Shown one piece after another: positions 12,010-21,952 of a DNA stretch of 64,000 nt. The first letter of the stretch is position 1; each line of letters opens with the position of its first letter. Source of the DNA: Scytalidium lignicola (taxonomy: Eukaryota; Ascomycota; Leotiomycetes); NCBI GenBank assembly GCA_002812745.2, contig NCSJ02000088.1, positions 78,219 through 142,218 of the forward strand, written 5' to 3'. The translations under genes and the position numbers were made by a program. The notes beneath the pieces are model-generated. The model worked only from the letters and a program-made list of their open reading frames with translations. It searched no databases and was not told where the DNA came from.

Positions 12010-13730
12010 ATGAGAAGCCCAACGGGATGTTGGACTTGCAAGCTCCGAAAGAAGAAGTGTGACGAGACAAAGCCGACATGTTCAGTATGCACTTCTCTTG
12101 GTATCGATTGTGGTGGTTATGGAACGCGGCCCGACTGGATGGATGGGGGAATCAAGGAGAAAATAATGGCTAATAAAGTTCGGGAAGCCGTCAAGGAGAC
12201 TACCAGTCACAAGAAGAGATTCGCGATGCAGAAGCGGCAGCTCCGACTGAAGTCTCTTGAAGAGAACCGGCCAAATGATCCACTACCTATAGTAGCTGGT
12301 TCACGATTGATACATTATCCAAACACTCTTACATTATTAAATTCTACTAATAAGCAACATCTTCCAAGTTTGATTGACGGCCCACCACAGAACCTCAGCC
12401 CGGAGCAATCGTCGGCTTACCTCAAACAAAACGAGTCTACACTACTAATGCACTACCTAGACAGCGTCTTCCCACTTCAATTCAGCTTTTATAATACGTC
12501 ACTGGAAGAACAGGGACGCGGCTGGCTTCTATATCTGCTATTGCAGACCAAGCCGTTATACCATGCAGCATGCAGCCTAGCCGCATACCACCGACAGACC
12601 ATGTACTGCCTGCGATATGGAGCGATGAAGGCTTGCTTTACCATCGAAGCGCTCAATCTTCAATATGATATCGCAATGGCAGAGATGAGGAGGTATATGG
12701 AAAAATTGCTTTCTTGTGATCGAGAGCGGACTTTGGCTGAGAATGTCTAGCTCTTATGCAGCATTGCGTTATTCGTTTCTATAGAGGTCAGTTATTTCTT
12801 CTTAATAGATAAAACTATTTGCAATCTACTCACACAATTATACAGGCGTGCATCAGTAGCACTGAGATGTGGAGGGTTCACCTTGATGCTGCAATAGCAT
12901 TATTCCCTGATATCCACAAACAATTGAACGACAGGACATCTAACGAGATATTACTGCCTTCGTTTCAGGCTGCTCTCTCGTTCTTTACAAGCGTGATAAG
13001 CTGGTATGACATTGTCTCATATACTACCACTTCAGGCTTGAGGAAATCATTCAACTTTGATGATCAGGAGACCGAAAAGAATAGAAGTGTCCACTTTGAT
13101 AAAGTTATGGGCTGCGAAAATTGGGTCATATTTTTAATCAAGGATATTGCAGAGCTGGATCATTGGAAAAACACTTCAAAATCAACAGAACCGCTAAGTA
13201 TGAAATATCTTGTTAATCGCGGGAATGATATCGAGGCTCGACTGAGAAGGGGCCTCGGGAAGGTAGATGCTACTCTCGTTAATCATGTGTCTGCAACCTC
13301 GAGATCGAGAACTGGGAATATTTCTGTGGCCAAGAATAACTATGACTACATTAGAGCTTGTGTCACGAGAATCTATTGTAACGCCTCACTTGTTTACCTC
13401 CACGTCGTCATGTTAGGGTCGTATCCCAACCTTCCCGAGATTCAGCATAGTGTATCACAAACCATGGACGCCATTAAGGCTCTCCCAGATCTAGGGTTGA
13501 TAAATAGCATGCTGTGGCCGTTTTTTATTGCTGGCTGCATGAGCATGGAGCGAGATGAAGACTTTTTCACAGGGCTCGCTCGGTTTGGTGAGCCTGGTGA
13601 TTCTACTTATGGAGTAGCCAAGGCGATGACTATTGTTGAGGAGTGTTGGAGATTACGGAAGTATGAGTCTGGAATGGTAGATTGGAGGTTTGCTATGAAG
13701 AGCTTGGGGTTAAATATTTTGTTAGTGTGA
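12010..13730 (+). pseudogene. Zn2Cys6 transcription factor (Fungal_trans_2/DUF3468 type) with an in-frame TAG
   Basis: Exons 12010-12786 and 12846-13730 join in phase for 554 codons. The first ATG (12010) gives MRSPTGCWTCKLRKKKC, a textbook Zn2Cys6 knuckle with spacing C-2-C-6-C-5-C-2-C-6-C, followed by a basic linker. The rest is the helical regulatory domain of this family (ACISSTEMWRVHLDAAIALF and a C-terminal helical bundle). Codon 247 is TAG (12748-12750), inside a helix that should read roughly NVQLLCSIALF, so a CAG-to-TAG change is likely. No plausible intron removes it without deleting the helix. Unless it is a sequencing error, the product is truncated after about 246 aa but keeps its DNA-binding domain. 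It may have regulated the neighbouring P450 and monooxygenase; this is inferred from position only. Confidence 0.75.
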
Positions 13731-14401
13731 ACTATGATAAAGTCAGTAGACTCCTCATTTAGGCAGACAACAACGATAGGTTGGTACAGTAGACTCTAGT
13801 GGAGAGTCAGTAAATTGTGTAACGGCTACAAAATTTAGGACATCTGACTATCTAAGCTAGATCGAGGCCTAGCTAGGGGACTGATATATTTATTGAGAGG
13901 TAAAGAGCTAAAATACGGACACTTTGGGGATTGATTAACGAAGCCCTGGTATCTCAGATGTTATTGGTAGCACCCTAGTTTGGCTCTAATAGAAGTTATA
14001 CGCGACTCGAATAAATTCAAGATTTCCATGTCGAGTTGATAGCTGCAAAGATCTCCGATGCATTCATTTAGATGCTAGAAGACTTTAAGAGCCACAAGGG
14101 GAGAATGTGTGTTGAATGATATGGAAGAGTCGTAATGATAGTGTTAAATTGGATCAATACTCCACAAGGCAAGGTTTGATAGTATTCTGCAGAAGGTTCT
14201 TGCTGCTTGAACTAACTGTTTCAGCAGCTTTTTAAGTTTAGCCATACGTGCCAAGGGTCAAAAAGTCACTTCTTCACGTTGCCCTTATGCTGACCTTGAT
14301 ATTTTAAGCACTAAATAACTGAATAGAGAGATCTACAACGCTGTTATCGTACGCTATCTAGCTTTGTAGAACTTGTCAGCTTGCGTTAATGTTTATAAAC
14401 C
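13731..14401. other. Convergent 3' spacer, no gene seen
   Basis: This spacer separates the 3' ends of the Zn2Cys6 gene and the P450 gene. I see no repeat, RNA gene or coding segment. Confidence 0.45.
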
Positions 14402-16078
14402 TTATTCTTTGCGTATCTTAACCCGACAACGCAATGGCCCCTTTTTCTCTCCAATACCCACAGTTACAACCTTTAATTGTTCATCCATGTCAACTGCTTC
14501 AAGGTCGTAGCAACGTATCAGTACTGAAACAGCCTTCAGTATATTTATTGTTGCGATATTACGGCCTATGCACATCCGATGACCCATACCGAATGGCATC
14601 AAGTAATTAAGTTTTTCTTTTGTGAACCCTTCAACAAGCCAGCGGTTAGGATTGAAACAATTATGGTCCGATCCCCAGATCTCAGGATTATGATGAAGGG
14701 CGTAGTTGGGTACAGAAACATCAGTCTGCCAAAAAGAGCTTTACGTTAGCATATATCTCACAACTCTCGCACTTATTCTACGGCACCAAAATTCACATAC
14801 CCCTTTGAGAATTAAATTTCCATCAATGTCGAATCCATTGTCTCTTGTCACAGTTCGCGTGAGTGGCATCGTAAAGACTGGTGTGAGCCGGAAATTTTCC
14901 CTTATGCAAGCCATAGTATACGGCAGCTTATTCTCCAGACCTGTGAACGAATAACTACCATCCTGGAGAAAATCCAATTTTTGATCCACTTCGTCTCTAA
15001 GCTGTCGATAAACATCTAGATTATGAAGCAAATGAAAAAATAGCAAGGTAAGGGTTCCAGATGAAGTGTGTGAACCTGCGACAAGGAAACCAAAAGCTTC
15101 GGAACTGATATCCACAGTGGTGAGTCTCTCTCCCGTTTCTGGATCTTTAGCAGCAATGAGCTGCGAAAGCAATGTTTGGGTCTGATTCTTGTCACTGTTC
15201 TTCCCGGCTATCTCGTTTGCCACACACCTTGTCACAGTTTCTTTGATTTTAAGGCGGTTCCTAATAAGGCCTCGTAACCATGGAATAGGTAGGTAGTTTG
15301 CAATTCGCATTGAGTATGGCAACAAACTAGGTAGAGATCCGTAAAGGGAGGCAAGAAGAATATGGCCATTTATTGGAGGTAACAATGTTTCATCATCCTT
15401 TCGTTGTGTGTCGAAGTCAACACTAAAAGCTAGCTGTCCAAGAATATCGTATGCATAAAAAGCAAAGAGAAGTTTAAGATCAAATTCTGATCCCGTCTTA
15501 GCATATGCGTCAAGTTTCTTCCGTAGGTTTTTGACATGTTGATCAAAGATCGGTTCCATGGCTGTCAGCGATGCGGTGGAAAATCCGTGTGCCATTTGAC
15601 GTCTCCTTAAAGCATGTCTCTGGTAAGTATATTAGTTAATTATAAAATATAATACGAAAGTAATTAAAAAATATAAAGTGTTAATCCATACTTCTTCGTC
15701 TGTGGTCCCAAACAGATTTGGTTTGAATGTTGTAAATCCATCATAAAAACGACTTTTGACCATGCCTCTTCCTGATTTGTAAATTGGAGCCACTGCATTG
15801 GGTCCCCAGAAGCTCAACTCGTTAGGAGCTATTCGAACAACTGGTCCGTACTTCTTGTGAAGATTCTCGGTCTTCTTGTCTATGTCAAGAGACCAAAAGT
15901 ACAAGAACTTCGCAATGTCCGTAAGGCTGTTGAGGAATGGCCCTGGGTATTTTGATAAGGGATGAAAATGTCGCTGATAAATAACATAAATTATGAAAGA
16001 CAATATTAGGAAAATGGATGTGGCACACCATACTGAGATGTGTGACAGGGTAATAAAGATCATATCAAGGAAAAACAT
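14402..16078 (-). CDS. Cytochrome P450 monooxygenase
   Basis: Three exons (16078-15692, 15619-14801, 14725-14402), all joining in phase 0, give 509 aa, normal for a fungal microsomal P450. An N-terminal membrane anchor (residues about 10-35) is followed by the proline-rich hinge KYPGPF. The I-helix oxygen-binding motif is AGSHTSSGT (near 310), the K-helix ExxR is ENFR (near 370), and the PERF-like segment is FNPNRW. The haem loop is PFGMGHRMCIGRN with the ligand Cys near 454. All hallmark residues are present, so the gene looks functional, although both neighbours on its left and right carry stops. It uses NADPH-P450 reductase to oxidise a hydrophobic substrate that cannot be predicted. Context suggests an aromatic or secondary-metabolite pathway with the FAD monooxygenase. 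Confidence 0.92.
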
Positions 16079-17086
16079 CCCAACGAAGCGTCTAGTATCA
16101 GAATTTGGAGTAGTTCTTGAAGGATATGTACTCGTGGGTAAAGACGAGAAAATATATAAGGGATATTGAATACATATATGTAATGGCTTAGTGGCAAGTA
16201 TCGATGGGGGATCAGCGTATGTATTTGTGATCTCAGAGTATCTTTCGGAACAAGGCAGCTGGTTTCCGGAAGGGACCTTCCTCCAAGTGGGAAGAGGAAA
16301 AGCATAATTACGTTTTGTATTTCTGGATAATTATGGAAACGGTATTAGATTACCAGGATTAACCTGGTCAATCCTACGTAGCAGGCTGAAAGCAAGAGTT
16401 AGGGATAGGCTAAGGTGCTAATATCATTTGAAATGCTGTTAGTTGCGTCGAACTTTCCAATATTATATTTGTACAGGTAGTACTTAGTTGTCATGCCATA
16501 CGAACAAGACGGAACGGAGTATAATTCTACATTACTGGGAAAAGAACATTGCTGAGCTTTGTAATGTGATGCTGTGGTGGGTGCTTGGAAATAATGGGCA
16601 TCGGCAATAGATTGAGATCCACCGACCAATGTTGTAAAATCTCACTAGTGATATACTGTAATCCAAACCCTCCCTTGTATCTATGTTTTCGAGATTAAAT
16701 TTTCAGTTATCGACATTTCAACCTGACTAGTGAAGGACGAGTTATAATGATACCACTTAGTAATTCGTTAATCCTTTCACTTGACTACATCTAACAGTTG
16801 TTCGTTTTGACAGTAAGTATGGGGTCATTTGGGGCGGGGAATTTAGTCTGGGGCACCCGGAATGTGCTATCGGAACGTGCCATGGAAACCTGCCAAGTAG
16901 CGGAAGGGGAAGGTACATGCAAGATGAGATTTTCCTTTAATTCTAGCAGTGAACTATAATATTTAACTGGACGGGAGTTTAAGAATTCCTGATTGTTTCC
17001 AGTGTAGGCTACAAACTTTCTCAACTCACTTTTGTTAATTTATCTTTAGAAAGACTTGGGACCATATAATTCAACAAGGTTAAATC
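16079..17086. other. Divergent spacer between P450 and FAD monooxygenase
   Basis: About 1 kb holding the promoters of the P450 (minus strand) and the FAD monooxygenase (plus strand). The divergent layout fits shared control, but I cannot name an operator with confidence. No coding segment was recognised. Confidence 0.45.
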
Positions 17087-18245
17087 ATGGCTCATGACAT
17101 TCTTAGAGCATATGTTAGTCCAATCATTATGATATCCCGTAAGGCAAACTTCTTACTTAAGTCCATCAATTATAGCAAGACAAGGAAGGTCTACATGTGG
17201 TTATTGTTGGTGCCGGACTCGGTGGGTTGGCATGTGCCCTCGAATGTCGTAGAGGCAATCCATCTCTCGAAGTTACGGTCCTAGAACGATCCCCCGAGAT
17301 ACTCCCAATTGGAGCAGGAATTCAACTACCTCCAAATGCAACTAGGGTAATGAGACATTTTGGGCTACTTGAAAAGCTTAAGGAGGTTGGCGCAGTAACT
17401 ATGCAGCGGCATACACTCAGGAGATATTCAGATGGGGAAGTAATTGTTGAAAAGCCGTTAGGAGAGAGAGTAAGAGAAATATATGGTGCAGAATGGCTGT
17501 AAGTGCTTTTGTATTTCTACTATTGACTTTGAGAATCTCGAGATATGAAAACCTAAGCATTTTGTTTGTGAAAGGTAGTGAATAGACGGAGAGTTAACGA
17601 TATTGATGACAATAGTGTTATTCACAGGGCAGAATATCAGAATCTACTGCTGGAAGAGGCTCAAAATGCTGGCGCTCGTATTCTGAAGAATGCTGAGGTG
17701 ATTGGAGTTGACACCAATTTTGACGGTGATTGTGGAAACTGTACTGTGTTGTTGAAGGATGGAAGAAATATCAGAGCAGATGTAGTGATTGGAGCCGATG
17801 GTATCATTAAACCCCTCTTAAATATATTGACACAACAGCTGACTTTAACGCGCAGGACTTTGGTCACGACTGCGGGAGTTCATCGTGGGTAAACAATCAC
17901 CACCTTCAGAGACTGGCGACCTGGCGTATAGGGGTACGTTTTCCCGGGAACAGCTGGCGTTATTTCAAGAGGAAAGAATTATCGAATTAGTCGAAGCGTC
18001 AAATATACAGGTATGGATGGGGCCAGGAAAACATGTCGTCTTTTACCCGGTCAGGAACAAAACTGAGTATAACCTTGTCTTACTGTAAATACTATCTCTT
18101 CATGGAGCAACTGCGGAGAGATAACAGCATACACAGTTGCCCAGATAACTTACCAAATGGCACCCGCACCATGCAAGGCAGTTTAGACGAAATGGCAGAT
18201 AATTTCAAGGGATGGGATCCAGCGTAAGTGTGCATCATAACAGTA

Positions 18246-18395
18246 CTGTCATATTCCAATTCAGCCTGTTTTTTCGCGAAAAGAGCCCCGTGCACCACTT
18301 TTTGGTGCGCGTACCATAGAAAAGTAATGCGTGGGACAGAATCAATCAATTGCTTACCATACAACGCGTTTCTACACTTGTTTTTCATGCCATTT
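18246..18395 (+). repeat. Left terminal inverted repeat (about 150 bp)
   Basis: It matches the reverse complement of 21040-21190 with only about four differences: three transitions and one extra A. It contains an internal palindrome around CACCACTTTTTGGTG. The accessory ORF lies just inside it, so the repeat may act as its promoter. Confidence 0.93.
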
Positions 18396-18524
18396 TACCG
18401 TTAGATATCGAATGCAATATGCCATGTCCAAAATCCAAAAAAAACGACCAAAAAAGCACCTTCCAAGAAGTTGAAACAACTCCCAAACCCCTCAACCCCT
18501 ATTCAACGACCTAGAATTCAACTT

Positions 18525-19598
18525 ATATCTTGAATTCTTACTCTAACAGAACAATTACCGTCTTTTGTAGTTATTATATCTCCAGAGGCTCTAGCTGAAC
18601 GTTCATCAAGTGTTTTGCCGTCCTTTTTGCATCCCAATTCACCTTCTGATTCGACTAATACACAACGACCGGCTAGAACATCTTTACCTTCAACATCTTT
18701 ACCTGAACACAATATAGAGTTCCAAATAAAGGTATATTTCGAAGGAAAGATCATTACATCTTATGCATATATGGTCAATCTGAATAACCTTCATTGTCTT
18801 CAATATGAATTGATTGTTATAAAAGGAAGGGAGTTTATAGTTGACTATACAATGTATAAACATATACAAGGGGTTCTAAAAGGTGAAGATACGTTAGTAT
18901 ACAATTATGATGCTGAGAGGAAACTTATTGTATCTGAAATACATCATAATAATCGATAACAACATCTTGAAAAGATATTCAAGAACAAAGTTGTCAAAAA
19001 AGAGAAGATTCTTCGAATTGACATTAAATATGCTATCAATTTTGACTTATATGACGAATTACCTCTTGAAATAACATATAAGCTTGTTCTGAAACGTGTA
19101 TTTTCAGCTTTAATAGACGAAAATGCACTTGAACAAGAAGATATCAAACAAGAACTAATACTTAAAAAACAATGGTTAACGATAAATATTCAACTTGATA
19201 AACTACAACAAAAGATACAGAAGAACTTAGAATATAGTACAAGGCTTACTTTATTTGATTTTCATTGATGTGATGATTTTTCTTATTATAATTTCGAAAA
19301 ACTATGCTATAACATGATTGATAAAGATTACAATACTCTTCATCTTGTTGTCGACAGCAAAATAGCTAAAGAATAGGCAGCTGAAATCCACAAAGGCAAA
19401 GCAACTCTTAAAAGACCTTCTACAAAGGTAATTGTTATGATAACAGTTTATAACAAGCAATATAAGCAAAAGAAGAATGTCAAAAAGAGGTTGAATTCAG
19501 AGGTTTTATCAATTATAACAACAACTCTAGATAATCACATTATATACAATTTCAGTAATAATAATATGCCTTATAACATTCTAGTAATAGAATCATAA
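18525..19598 (+). pseudogene. Accessory ORF of the transposon (unknown protein, three or more in-frame stops)
   Basis: A single plus-strand frame stays open for about 350 codons except for stops at 18957-18959 (TAA), 19266-19268 (TGA) and 19374-19376 (TAG); it ends at TAA 19596-19598. Each internal stop can be explained by one C-to-T or G-to-A change (CAA, CGA/TGG, TGG). The protein is rich in Lys, Ile and Asn, with a charged helical middle (KQELILKKQWLTINIQL) and a basic C-terminal part (KGKATLKRPSTKV). Upstream, a further basic N-terminus (MSKIQKKRPKKHLPRS, from about 18424) may belong to it. I do not recognise the family, and it shows no transposase, helicase or integrase motif. Conservation of the frame across stops suggests it was selected as part of the element before decay. 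The start is uncertain. Confidence 0.6.
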
Positions 19599-19981
19599 TA
19601 TACAATACTTATATTCTCAAATCAATCAACAACTTAAAATCAAAATAGGCTATTTAGCAAGGAATCCACTTGCTTATCAAGTTTACTTCAACCAACTGTT
19701 AACAACGAAAAATTAATTTTATCTTTCTAAACATATGTACATGCTGAAATATTATAATATATACAAGATACAAAGCTTGGGAAGGTGTTTAAGATCTTAT
19801 TAGCTCAAGATATTTCTCTTATGCAGTTGAATAAGTTAGAAGATAATAAAATCAAGTTGTTTTCATTATCATAAAGAAAGGTTATAGATATAAAACTATA
19901 TATTTCAAGATAGAAAAAAGTATATAAACAAGAAATTTCAATTGATTTTGTAGATATTAGTGATTAACTAATAATATTATA

Positions 19982-21104
19982 TTATTCTTCTTTAACTCCT
20001 TGATAGTCAGCATAGTGAAAGTAGCCATAAGCATTCTTAATAGCCCTTGGACTATTATATCTCCTAACTTCATTAATACCTATATATAACATATCCTTGA
20101 ATTCTGCAATGGTAAAACAATGAGAATTACAATGTTGATGAAGTCATTTCTTCAGATCATTAAAACTCTCTTTAATTAAGTTTAAAAAGAGGTAATATGA
20201 TGGTAAAAATCTAAGTAAAACTCCCTTTTCATTATACATAGCTTAGAGTTGTTATTTTCGATGAATTCTACAATTATCCATAATTAATACTGACTTTTCG
20301 TATGGCCAAGGATTATATAGTAGTAATATATCTATAACAATCCAATTTTCGAATACCTCCATTGTTATACTCCCTTGTAAAGTGATAGTAGAAATATACC
20401 CTTTTACTGTATATGCTAACAATATCAACTATTTCTCTGACTGTTTCAATCACTTTTTTCTTCTTTGTTAGTATTCTTATAAATGCTTATTCATATTTCC
20501 AGTCTTCTATACGTTCGTTGTTTGTAGATTCATCTACAAATATAAGTTAATCAATTATAAAGTTCACAGATTCAATATACTAGTTATTAATGAGAAGTTG
20601 ATTTTGTTGAGCAACAATATATTTAAACTTTTTATGGGTAATATTCAGCTTCTTTAAAAGCTTCGAAATCATTAATTGGCTAAGCTTTATGTTGAATTCG
20701 TTGTATATAAAGTCTATAACTTCATCTTGATATAAATCATTTGATGTATATATAACCTTTTTCATTGTTTATTTGATATCTGGTATTATTACTGAAGAAC
20801 AACCAGCTTTTCCTCTTAAATTTACCTTAATTGTTCTGTTGGTTTTTAGCTTTTGAGCAATATATCGAACAGTTTCATAGGAGACGTCAAAAGCAGTAAC
20901 AATTATGTATTTATTGTCGTCGGTATTCAGGAGAGTACATTCGATAGCTTTCACGGTCTCTAAAACAAGCCTAGGCACCATAAAAGAGTTGTATATGCTG
21001 AAAAAGTTGATATTATGATGGGAATTGTAACATATGAGCAAATGGCACGAAAAACAAGTGTAGAAACGCGTTGTATGGTAAGCAATTGATTGATTCTGTC
21101 CCAC
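19982..21104 (-). pseudogene. Decayed Tc1/mariner (DDE) transposase
   Basis: Read on the minus strand, the parts appear in family order. First is the helix-turn-helix region (NLRGKAGCSSVIIPDIK), then LYQDEVIDFIYNEFNIKLSQ and KLLKKLNITHKKFK. The first catalytic Asp is in LIFVDESTNNE, the second in SVLIMDNCRIHRK. The third motif reads LPSYYLFLNLIKESFNDLK where LPPYSPDFNPIEESF is expected, so the catalytic Glu is Lys here. Many stops interrupt it, again mostly of the kind C-to-T/G-to-A transitions make. The intact enzyme would cut and paste at TA sites. This copy cannot be active. Confidence 0.85.
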
Positions 21105-21190
21105 GCATTACTTTTCTATGGTATGCGCACCAAAAAGTGGTGTACGGGGCTCTTTTTCGCGAAAAAACAGGCTGAATTGGAATATGACAG
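21040..21190 (-). repeat. Right terminal inverted repeat (about 151 bp)
   Basis: Reverse complement of the left repeat; the outer end reads GGAATATGACAG before the flanking TA. The transposase ORF runs inward from it, so both element genes would be driven from near-identical repeat sequence. Confidence 0.93.
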
Positions 21191-21952
21191 TATTTTCTTC
21201 CCTAACCGAGTTGCGTAGTCTTACTAGGATGATTTCTTGTTTGAAAACGGCATCAAAATGAAAGCTTTGCCATCACACAGAGCTTGATAAATGGACAAAG
21301 GTAAAGACAAGAATCGCGGAAATTGTGAAATCATTGCTTAACAAGCTTTCAATAATAGGACACGGTAGCTTTACTGGGAGATGCGTCCCACCCAACACTT
21401 CCATATCAGGCACAAGGAGCCGCCATGGCCGTTGAGGATGGTGTTGTTGTCGGGTTACTCTTGACTAGGCTACTTGAAAGAGGGCTAGCATCCGATTTGA
21501 AGAAGAGGCGTGCACAACTGACTTCACTGCTTAAGTTATACGAAAGTCTAAGAAAAGAAAGAACAGAAATTAATGTCCTCGGTGCTATACAGAGTCAGGA
21601 ATTCTACCATTTATCCAATGGAAACTTGCAGATTGAGCGGGACAACCTAATATCTGAACTTCCTAAGTCTGGGTGGCAGGGCAGTTGCAAATGGAATTGG
21701 GGGGATGCAGGATATCAGTCCAGTCTGCTTGGATTTGATGTTATTGCGGATGCGAAAAGAGGTTTCGATAAATGGTTTGAGAGCCGGTCCAATGATGTAG
21801 TTACAACTAACGCCGCGAATTTTCAATGAAGTTGAGTTATGGAAGAAATTTTCATAAATTAACAGAAAACTGTGTGAAAGAGCGCTGGCATTGGGCAACT
21901 CTTGGGTAAAGATAGAGTGATATAATCTAGAAATACACTGTGGACTACTATA

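Larger units (their letters stand above)
18246..21190. mobile_element. Tc1/mariner-type DNA transposon, 2945 bp, flanked by TA, with two convergent decayed ORFs
   Basis: Both ends carry a near-identical inverted repeat beginning CTGTCATATTCCAATTCAGC and are flanked by the dinucleotide TA (18244-18245 and 21191-21192), the target duplication of this superfamily. The interior is far more AT-rich than the host exons on either side. A decayed DDE transposase lies on the minus strand from the right end. An unrelated ORF lies on the plus strand from the left end. The element sits in an intron of the FAD monooxygenase, 20 bases after its 5' splice site. Without a functional transposase it cannot move by itself, though its intact ends might still be recognised by a transposase supplied in trans. 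The length and 150-bp repeats are larger than in simple Tc1/mariner elements (about 1.3-2 kb with short repeats). Confidence 0.9.
17087..21829 (+). pseudogene. FAD-dependent monooxygenase (salicylate-hydroxylase type), split by a transposon in an intron and carrying an in-frame TGA
   Basis: Seven exons by phase: 17087-17138, 17180-17498, 17616-17800, 17856-18084, 18137-18223, 21219-21300, 21359-21829, for 475 codons. Motifs: the FAD-binding dinucleotide fold VVIVGAGLGGLACAL, the family-typical ERSPEILPIGAGIQLPPNAT, the DG motif VVIGADG, and the second FAD motif LLGDASHPTLPYQAQGAAM. The family hydroxylates or decarboxylates small aromatics with NAD(P)H and O2. Intron 5, which would otherwise be about 47 bp, contains a 2.9-kb transposon. 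In exon 6 a Trp position of the KWKLC segment is TGA (21259-21261), giving KTASK-stop-KLC. Both lesions predict loss of function, although the rest of the coding sequence is well conserved, so inactivation is recent. It sits between the P450 and the second Zn2Cys6 gene (123 bp tail-to-tail). Confidence 0.88.

Noticed and set aside
12742..12845. Alternative intron removing the TAG in the first Zn2Cys6 gene
   Set aside because: The donor GTCTAG is poor and splicing there would delete a helix conserved in the family; kept only as a test to run.
17499..17615. Apparent frame break between exons 2 and 3 of the FAD monooxygenase
   Set aside because: Using the acceptor at 17615 gives EWLVIHRAEYQNLLLEEA in phase; no lesion is needed.
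19599..19981. Third gene in the middle of the transposon
   Set aside because: Only AT-rich sequence with frequent stops in all frames between the two convergent ORF ends.
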